64,000 nucleotides of DNA, taken from positions 31,662,001 to 31,726,000 of the forward strand of contig NC_134122.1 of NCBI RefSeq assembly GCF_040939455.1, given 5' to 3'. The translations under genes were made by a program, and so were the position numbers. The notes below the pieces were generated by a model. The model saw only the letters and a list, made by a program, of their open reading frames with translations, searched no databases and was not told the DNA's origin. Shown here one piece after another: positions 57,355-64,000 of this stretch (its first letter is position 1; each line of letters opens with the position of its first letter). Source of the DNA: Microcebus murinus. Its lineage: Eukaryota; Chordata; Mammalia; Primates; Cheirogaleidae.

Positions 57355-57565
57355 TGACGCTGCGCCCCGCGTTGTTCTGAGAAGGCATGTTTACGTCTGG
57401 CGAGAGCCCCCTCTCGGGAGACAGGAACCCAGGCCTCCCGCCGCCGCGCCCCGGGGGCTGGCACCACCCCAGAGCTGGCTTCTTCCCACCATCTCCTGAC
57501 ACCCAGCCCCCGAGCTTCTCAGACGCCTGCTTAAGAACAAATAAACATCCACACGCTGTGCAGGT
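57355..57565. promoter_or_regulatory. GTF2IRD1: Candidate intronic enhancer F
   Basis: Repeat-free with forkhead-type cores TGTTTAC (57388-57394) and AAATAAACA (57539-57547). A perfect 6-base inverted repeat CGAGAG/CTCTCG lies at 57401-57416, and CpGs are clustered. It is about 15.5 kb into intron 1. Confidence 0.48.
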
Positions 57566-58532
57566 GGGCCGCCAGGACTGGGGTGCGGGGTTCCCTGGCA
57601 CCCAGCTGAATGCCAGGCCTGCCATTCCCACGGGGCCCCCATGCATGGGGGGACAGTAATGCCTCTGTGAGCTGCCCGCGTTGATGTCAGGGGGATGTCG
57701 GGGAGGACAGCAACTCTGTGGGTGACATCAGCACGAAGCCACCATCCCCAGGGCCGCTGCCGTTTGGTGAGTGGGCAGGCCCCCCAGGCCCTGTTCACAT
57801 GTTCTCGCACAGGGTCCCACCATGCTGAGAGCCCGAGAATGGGCGCCACGCTTTTGCTCCCTGGGTGCTGGGGCGAGGAGAGCGGGAGTGTCCTGGGGGT
57901 CACTGGCTGGGAAGAGCTGGGTGGGGACTTGAACCTGGCTTTGCGGGACTCCAAAGCCAGTGTGCTCCCCCCCCCCCCGCCTCACAAGTAGGGGGTGCGG
58001 ACTGGTGCAGCCAGGCACCAGTGCGGGCGTGGGGGCCTTGCATGCCCGGGAGGTGGGGCCGGGCGAGCTCCACTTGTGTCCCCTGCACTGCCTGGCTTCC
58101 TCCCTCATCCTCTCCTTCATCCACCCAGCTAGTATTTCCGCTCTAGGTTCTGGGGGACAGCAGTCATAAAACAGATTCCCCCTGTTCTCTAGGGGGGCTG
58201 GGGAGACCACCACCTCCCTTTAACTAGTGGGTTGTTCTTTGGGTCCGGCCTCCACGCCCTGCACATGCCTTCCCGCCAGGAGCAATAACCCTGGAGCTGG
58301 CCTTGGGGTGGGGCGGGATTGGCAGAGGGCTCTTGGCTTGCGATCAGGGACCTGTGGGTAAGTGCAAGGAGACCCCAGGGGTTAGTGTCCCCTGGGCCTG
58401 TGTCCTGAACTCAAAGGCTTTGGAATCCATCTGGAAGGACCTGGGAAGCTTGGCCTGTAGCACAGGGACTGTGCACATTCTCCGCCCAGCCCTCCTGGTT
58501 CAGGTCTCCTTGTCCTAAAGAATGAGGCCCAG

Positions 58533-58640
58533 GGGCCGGGCGTGGTGATACGTGCCCATAGTCCAGCTGTTCCAGAGGCTGAGGCAGGAGGATTGCTAGA
58601 GCCCAGGTGAGAGGTCACAGTGAGCGATGATGACACGCCC
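58533..58640 (+). repeat. Degraded Alu monomer
   Basis: GGCCGGGCGTGGTGATACGT, CAGAGGCTGAGGCAGGAGGA and GTGAGCGATGATGACACG; truncated and without a tail. Confidence 0.78.
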
Positions 58641-59690
58641 CTTTCTCTACATGCTTTTTTGTCCAGATGCCCACAGCCTCCACATCCCAGCCCCGCCGGC
58701 TCCCCTGCCCACCCAGCGTGCTGCCATCCCAGCCTTCCTTGTAGGTTCTTGAGCCCCTACGCTGCCTCCGCGACTCATTCTCCCACATTTGCTCCTTGAA
58801 TGCCCGAGTGCCTCAAGGTCTCACCTTCAGTTTCCCTCTGGTTTCTCCCACTACATTCGTCTTGGGTGGTGCCATCCATGGAGGGGGCCTTGCCGCCCCC
58901 ACCTCTCTCAGATCTTGTCCCTCCAGCCCAGAGACCTCTCCCAAGCCCCCGACAACCCTTCACCCACAGGATACAGGTGAGCCCCGGGCCCCATGCTCAG
59001 TGGCTCAGCCTCCTCTCTTCCAGTTTCCTTGCTGCTGTTCCCTGCAGGGCCAGGGGCACCATCATCTACTTGATCCTCAAGGGTCACTCCAGCCACCTTC
59101 CTCTTGGGATCCCCCACCCCAGGGTCCCAACACTCTGTCCCCCCCTCCTCCGCTGCCATCTGCTTCAGGCCTGGCTGTCCCTGGCCCAGGCCTTTCAGAA
59201 GCTCAGTGGCTGCTGGTTTCCAGGTTCCAGGCGTGTCCCTCCAGTTCATCTGCCACATCCTACGGGATCCCCCGCACTGCTCACACCCTTCAGGGCTCCT
59301 GGTGCCGACGTGCTGACCCACCCTGCGGCCGTGCTGGTCTCTTACTCACCGCCTCCTGCCCTGCCCCGGACGCTCCAGCCACGCAGGGCCGGGCCTGTCC
59401 CCTCCCGCAGCCTCTGGCCGAGGCCTCAGACCACGGCATGGGGGCGGCCCAGGCTGGGGGTTGGGTTTCCTGGCGGCCGGAATCTGGCACTCCTTCAAAC
59501 TCGCCTTCAGTATTTTCTCAGTCTGTATTTCCAGGGAAGGTGGGTGCTGCAGGGGGGGAGCAGGCATCCCCTGGAGATGGCAGGGCCTGGGCACAGTGCC
59601 CACCTCCCTCCTCACCTGCAAACTCGGCTCCCCGGGATGCTCGGGGGAGCGTCCCTTCCTGCCCCGCCCGCCCCTCTGCATCTGCCGTGT
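58641..59690 (+). other. Intron 1 interval, overlapping open frames but no gene
   Basis: Two frames of about 305 codons overlap at 58796-59720 in the same orientation. Both give proline/serine-rich sequence with no domain, and the opposite strand is also partly open. I regard them as composition artefacts. L2-like phrases occur (CTCTGTCCCCCCCTCCTCCG region). Confidence 0.5.
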
Positions 59691-59694
59691 CTCT

Positions 59695-59880
59695 TATTTT
59701 TATCTTTAACTGAAGTGTAATTTACTTATAGTAAAAGGCATAAATCCGAAGTGTGCAATGTGATGAGTTTCTCCCTGTCTGTATCCTCACGTAGCCATCA
59801 CTCGGCTCAAATCGTCACGCTGCATTTCAGCCTTTTTCCCTCCAAAGCCTATTTTATTGTCATTGTCCTATCCCCTCCCA
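59695..59880 (-). repeat. L1M-like fragment
   Basis: TTTAACTGAAGTGTAATTTA and CATCACTCGGCTCAAATCGT resemble worn L1 3' sequence seen at 17.35 and 61.8 kb. Confidence 0.55.
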
Positions 59881-60139
59881 GCCTGAGGATCCCGCAGGGC
59901 GGGAGCACCTGCTGTAGGTCCCAGGCCCTGGGGGACAAAGTGTGATGGCGTCGATGCATGGGGAGGCCGTGTCCTCACACATGTGTGCGACAGAGGGTGT
60001 GGGAGCGTGTGGGTCTGTGAGCCCAGCTAGGGGCCCTGCCGTAGGGACACACGGCCCCTCCTCTGCTCAGAGAGGGGCTCGGCCTGTCCCCAGCCAAGGG
60101 CCTCCGCAGGGAGCTGCAGCCCTGCCCGAGAGGCCCTGC

Positions 60140-60325
60140 CGGCTGGCAGCCTGGAGATTAGTCTCCAAGGCCACGACGCCAGTTGCCATAGGCACGCAGG
60201 CCCGCGTCAGGATTGCAATTTCTCATCCTGGTCACGCAGGCAGCGGCCGCCCCTGCCCACCCGCCCGCCGGGAGCCAAGAGCTGGGCTTTAAATAACGGG
60301 GTGGAAACCCGAGCCCGGGAGCTGT
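60140..60325. promoter_or_regulatory. GTF2IRD1: Candidate intronic enhancer G with RFX-like site
   Basis: GAGATTAGTCTCCAAGGCC, GTTGCCATAGGCAC (60182-60195, close to the RFX X-box), CAGGATTGCAATTTCTCATC and CTTTAAATAACGGGG. It has no repeat and keeps CpGs. It is about 18 kb after exon 1. Confidence 0.5.
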
Positions 60326-61475
60326 CTGTACGGAGCCCGGCCTCCCTCCCCTCCCTCCCGTCGGGGCAGTGTGGGGGCAGCCTGGACCCCTCTCACTGCC
60401 CACAGGGCCCCTACTGTCCCCTCCAGGGTAGGAGAGAAATGGAGAACCCTGATTTTGGGGTCCTCTGAGTGCCCAGCGCACAGGCCTGGCCCGAGCTGAG
60501 AGGTGACGCCGCCTTCCTGAGCCCATTCCTGCAGCTGAGAGCCGGGAAGCCCTGCCTTCCAGAAGCCTGCACCAAAGGCAGGTGGGGCTTCCCACAGCCG
60601 GGCCGCAGACCTGCCCCTGCCGCCAGCTGCTCCCGGGAGAAGGCAGGCGGCTCCTCTGGAGGCCCCTGGAAGGCGGCACGAAGTGTGTGCCTCCTGGGCC
60701 TGCCCTGTGCCCGGCCTGGGGCCCTCTTTCCGTCCTGGGCTGGAGCGGCTGTGTTGGGTGGTTGGTTTTGTTTTGTTTTAAAGAATGAGGTTTCTGTTAC
60801 TTCTTTCCACATTGTAAAAGCAATACCTACCGACCTTGAGTAACATACAAAATACAGAAGAGCAGAGGGAAGCCGCCTCTGGAGCCAGCCTGCCGGCAGG
60901 GCCGTCCAAAGTTTGCATTCAGGCTCCTGCGCGTGTACCTGGGGGCGTGTCCGCGTTGGTGTCAGCTTGTATTTGTGTGCAGCCGTGTGCATTAGTGGAT
61001 GCACGCAGTGAAAGCTCTGGTGCAACGTCTTTGCGTTTTGGATAGTTTACTCAGGATACCTTGATAGAATTAGGAGGTCTGGGGTGAAGGATGGGACCAT
61101 GGTTAAAATTAAACCTCTTGTAACATGTCATAATGTCACCAAATCACTTTGCTGAGAGGACTGTGTGGGCCCCAGGCCCCGCTGTGGGGCGAGCTGGGAT
61201 TTAGCGCGAGACCCCCTGCTCCTGAGCTGGCGGTCCAGGAAGAGCTCGGCCACAGGTGTGGGGTCTGATCTCCAGAGACGTCCCCGGCTGGCTCTCCAGC
61301 CCCTGCCCTGGTGATGGGGTGGGGGATGGGGAGGCTGTTGGTGGAGGCCTCGGCCTCTGGGCAGGACCACACCCTCACTACTTGCAGGGCAGAATTTAGA
61401 AAGGGACAACTTGGCCTAACTGGGTGTCCCAATACCTGACATCTTTTGCAATCTTTTTATTGAGAAAAAGTTATT
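60326..61475 (+). other. Intron 1 interval, no gene seen
   Basis: Unassigned. A possible LINE scrap lies near 60770-60860 (TTCTTTCCACATTGTAAAAG). Nothing else is supported. Confidence 0.4.
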
Positions 61476-61480
61476 TATTG

Positions 61481-61805
61481 GCTGGGCGTGGTGGCTCATG
61501 CCTATAATCCTAGCACTCTGGGAGGCCGAGGCGGGTGGATCGCTCAAGGTCAGGAGTTTGAAACCAGCCTGAGCAAGAGCGAGACCCTGTTTCTACTAAA
61601 AAAAAATAGAACAAAATTAATTGGCCAACTAAAAATATAGAGAGATTAGCCGGGCATGGTGGCGCATGCCTATAGTCCCAGCTACTCGGGAGGCTGAGGC
61701 AGGAGGATCGCCCGAGCCCTGGGGTTTGAGGTTGCTGTGAGCTAGACTGACGCCACTGCGTTCTATCCGGAGCAACAGAGTGAGACTCTGTCTCAAAAAA
61801 AAGAA
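61481..61805 (+). repeat. Full-length strepsirrhine-type Alu
   Basis: GCTGGGCGTGGTGGCTCATG, linker AACAAAATTAATTGGCCAAC, right arm TGAGCTAGACTGACGCCACT. A TTATTTATTG direct repeat flanks it (61471-61480 and after the tail). Confidence 0.93.
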
Positions 61806-61819
61806 AAAATTATTTATTG

Positions 61820-62000
61820 CAAGTGAACATCTTGATAAACATTTATACACCACACCACCGAGGTGACCAGCACCCAGATCAAGAAACAGAACAGCATCAG
61901 CCCCGCAGAAACCCCTCTCACGCCCTTTGCAGTCACTGCCACCACCCCCACCCTGCCAGGATGACCACCGTCCTGACATCTACCTTTGGAATCTGGCCTG
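61820..62000 (+). repeat. L1M-like fragment
   Basis: ATCTTGATAAACATTTATAC, CAGCACCCAGATCAAGAAAC and GTCACTGCCACCACCCCCAC match the worn L1 region seen elsewhere. Confidence 0.6.
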
Positions 62001-62284
62001 TTCTTGGACCTGACGTCAGTGGAGTCCCACGGCGTGACCTTGCCCTCCTGGGTTCTTCCGTCACATCCGCGAGGCTCAGCGTCTGCAGTGTGTTTGTGTG
62101 TCTGCTGACATTTCCAGCAGACTGGGCCCCAGGGCTGGCGGCAGTGGGAGCACACGTGGGCTGTGCTGAAATTGGAGTAGTGCCCGAATCATTATTGCCC
62201 ACTTTCAAAGAAATAAAGTTTGTTTCCCTAAAGGAGCTTCTCTAGCAAATGGGAAAGAATTTTCAAGTAGCAGAGCAATAAGCC

Positions 62285-62420
62285 CCCGGGAGGGCACGTG
62301 GCGTAGTGGCGAGAACCCGAGTTGAGTGTGCAGAGATCTAGGATGCAGTCCGTCCACTCCAGGCCTTGGTTTCCCCAGTTGAGCGTGGCGGTGATTGGAT
62401 GAGGGGCCCATCCAGCTCAG
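62285..62420 (+). repeat. MIR fragment
   Basis: CACGTGGCGTAGTGGCGAGA and CCTTGGTTTCCCCAGTTGAG follow MIR order, diverged. Confidence 0.6.
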
Positions 62421-62939
62421 TGCTGTGACACCAAGTGCTGACAGGTTGTTTTCTAAAGTGTTTGAAGTTTGCTCTTACGATCCTGTTCAGCAGCTTGGCT
62501 CACTTGCTAAGTAGAGCAAAAGCAAAACTGTCTTTGACCTCTGCCCGAATCACCCCAGCCCAGGTTCCCTGGCGAAGGATCCTTGTAGAAAGCGTCAGCC
62601 TCTGGAAGGCGCAGAGACCCTCTGACAGCCCTCGGGAGGGGGGCAACTTCCACTTGACACCCCCTGGGGTGGGAGCCCAGTGCCCATGAGGCCGCTTGTT
62701 CTTCCATTCTGGGACAGTTGTCCCCGTTGGGAAGTGTTTCCTTGTGATGAATCAAAGCCTGTATCCCTGAAACTTCCTCCGGTGTAACATGAGTGACCGT
62801 GGACTGAGCATAGGACGTGAGGGGCCAGAGCTCGGGGTTTGGGGAGGTGGCGTGCATCACCAGCCCCACGTAATGGTCTTGGTATGTGCTTGGTAGTGCT
62901 TGGGGAATAGTTATGGCTGCTGTTGTTGCTATTTTTTTT

Positions 62940-63262
62940 TTTAATTATGGTAAAATGCATGTAATATAAAATTTTCCTCCTTAACCATTTTTAAGTGTAC
63001 AATTCAGTCGTGTTAACTACAGTCACGTTGTTGTACAGCCAATCTCCAGGATTCTTCTCATCTTGCAAAACTGAAACTCCCCATTCCCCACCTCCCCCTC
63101 AGCCCCTGGCAACCACTAGTCTACTTTACTTTGTGTCTCTATGAATTTGACTGCTCTAGGTACCTCCTGCAAGTGGAATCATGCAGCATTTATTTTATTT
63201 CACATAGCATCATGTCCTCAAAGTTCATCTGTATGGTGGCATGTGTCAGAATTCCTTCCTTT
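62940..63262 (-). repeat. L1M-type LINE fragment
   Basis: TTAACCATTTTTAAGTGTAC, CATCTTGCAAAACTGAAACT, CAGCCCCTGGCAACCACTAG and GTGGAATCATGCAGCATTTA show a minus-strand L1 3' region. Confidence 0.85.
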
Positions 63263-63265
63263 TAA

Positions 63266-63392
63266 AAAATTTTTATAGAGACGGGGTCTTGCTATGTTGC
63301 TCAGGCTGGTCTCAAACTCCTGGCCTCAAGCAATCCTCCCACTCAGCTTCCTGGAGTGCTAGGATTACAGGCCTGAGCCCGTGCCCATCCTG
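63266..63392 (-). repeat. Alu arm fragment
   Basis: TAGAGACGGGGTCTTGCTAT to GAGTGCTAGGATTACAGGCC, inserted next to the L1M copy. Confidence 0.85.
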
Positions 63393-63502
63393 TTTTTATT
63401 TATTTGTATTCCACCTTATCCCAAAAGTGATTTTAAAGACTTACAAAGAAACATAAAATATAGTAAGACAACATAGAGAAGGAAGTAAAACGAGTGGTGG
63501 CC

Positions 63503-63836
63503 TAGCCAGGCGTGGTGGCTCACGCCTGTAATCCTAGCACTCCGGGAATCTGAGGCGGGTGGATCTCTCGAGGTCAGGAGTTTGAAACCAGCCTGAGCAA
63601 GAGTGAGACCCCGTCTCTACTAAAAATAGAAAGAAATTAATTGGCAAACTAAAAATATATAGAAAAAATTAGCCAGGCACGGTGGTGCATGCCTGTAGTC
63701 CCAGCTACTTGGGAGGCTGAGGCAGGAGGATCACTTGAGCCCAGGAGTTTGAGGTTGCTGTGAGCTAGGCTGATACCACGGCACTCTAGCCCGGGCAACA
63801 GAGTGAGACTCTGTCTCAATGAAAAAAAAAAAAAAA
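63503..63836 (+). repeat. Full-length strepsirrhine-type Alu
   Basis: AGCCAGGCGTGGTGGCTCAC, linker AAATAGAAAGAAATTAATTG, right arm TGAGCTAGGCTGATACCACG. Approximate target repeat GTGGTGGCCT / GTGATGGCCT flanks it. Confidence 0.93.
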
Positions 63837-64000
63837 GTGATGGCCTGAAATGGAAACGAATCTGAAACTCAGAAGCGAATCTGAGTTTGAAGGTGCGTAC
63901 CTTGGACTCTGTCCCCATAGGGATGTGTTCAGTTGCAAGGGACCCGAGAAGCAGGCTTAAGGGGGAGGGGTTTCTCTTGTACCAGGAAGCCTGGAGGCAA

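Noticed and set aside
58796..59720. Two overlapping + strand open frames of about 305 codons
   Set aside because: Both frames are open at once, give Pro/Ser-rich sequence without domains, and lie in intron 1 with L2-like phrases. Low stop-codon density explains them.

Overview
The window is nuclear DNA from a primate, most likely a strepsirrhine (lemur, loris or galago). Many of its Alu elements carry a linker that humans lack: a left arm ending in GAGCAAGAGCGAGAC, then AAATAGAAAGAAATTAATTGG and a right arm containing TGAGCTAGGCTGATGCCACGGCACTCACTC. Older AluJ-type, MIR, L2, L1M, MaLR LTR and hAT copies surround them. I see no bacterial, viral or organelle sequence.

Two genes, both on the + strand, define the locus. 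From 1 to about 11.77 kb lies the 3' end of CLIP2 (CLIP-115), a microtubule plus-end linker. Six coding exons with matching splice phases encode its last 220 codons, ending in a tiny exon that holds only Asp-Lys-His and the stop. A 3' UTR of about 1.95 kb and an AATAAA signal follow. From about 41.2 to 42.3 kb lies a CpG island. It holds a promoter with repeated GGATTA cores, a CCAAT box and an untranslated first exon ending at a consensus donor (41877/41878). The gene order, strand, ATG-free first exon and GGATTA cluster match GTF2IRD1, which follows CLIP2 in the Williams-Beuren syndrome region of human 7q11.23. The rest of the window, 41.88-64 kb, is GTF2IRD1 intron 1; no coding exon of that gene is reached.

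The roughly 30-kb intergenic interval (11.77-41.2 kb) and the intron have no supported protein-coding gene. They hold layered repeats, including nested insertions and a hAT element that landed inside an Alu. They also hold several repeat-free, motif-dense segments that look like conserved regulatory elements (about 28.2, 28.9, 35.5, 35.9, 43.1, 57.4 and 60.2 kb). Most long open frames here are GC-rich shadows.

The most interesting feature is the GTF2IRD1 promoter. The encoded factor is known to bind GGATTA and to repress its own promoter. Here three cores within 94 bp look like the known autoregulatory block, and three more occur at 41373, 41785 and 42026. No wholly new biological system was found.
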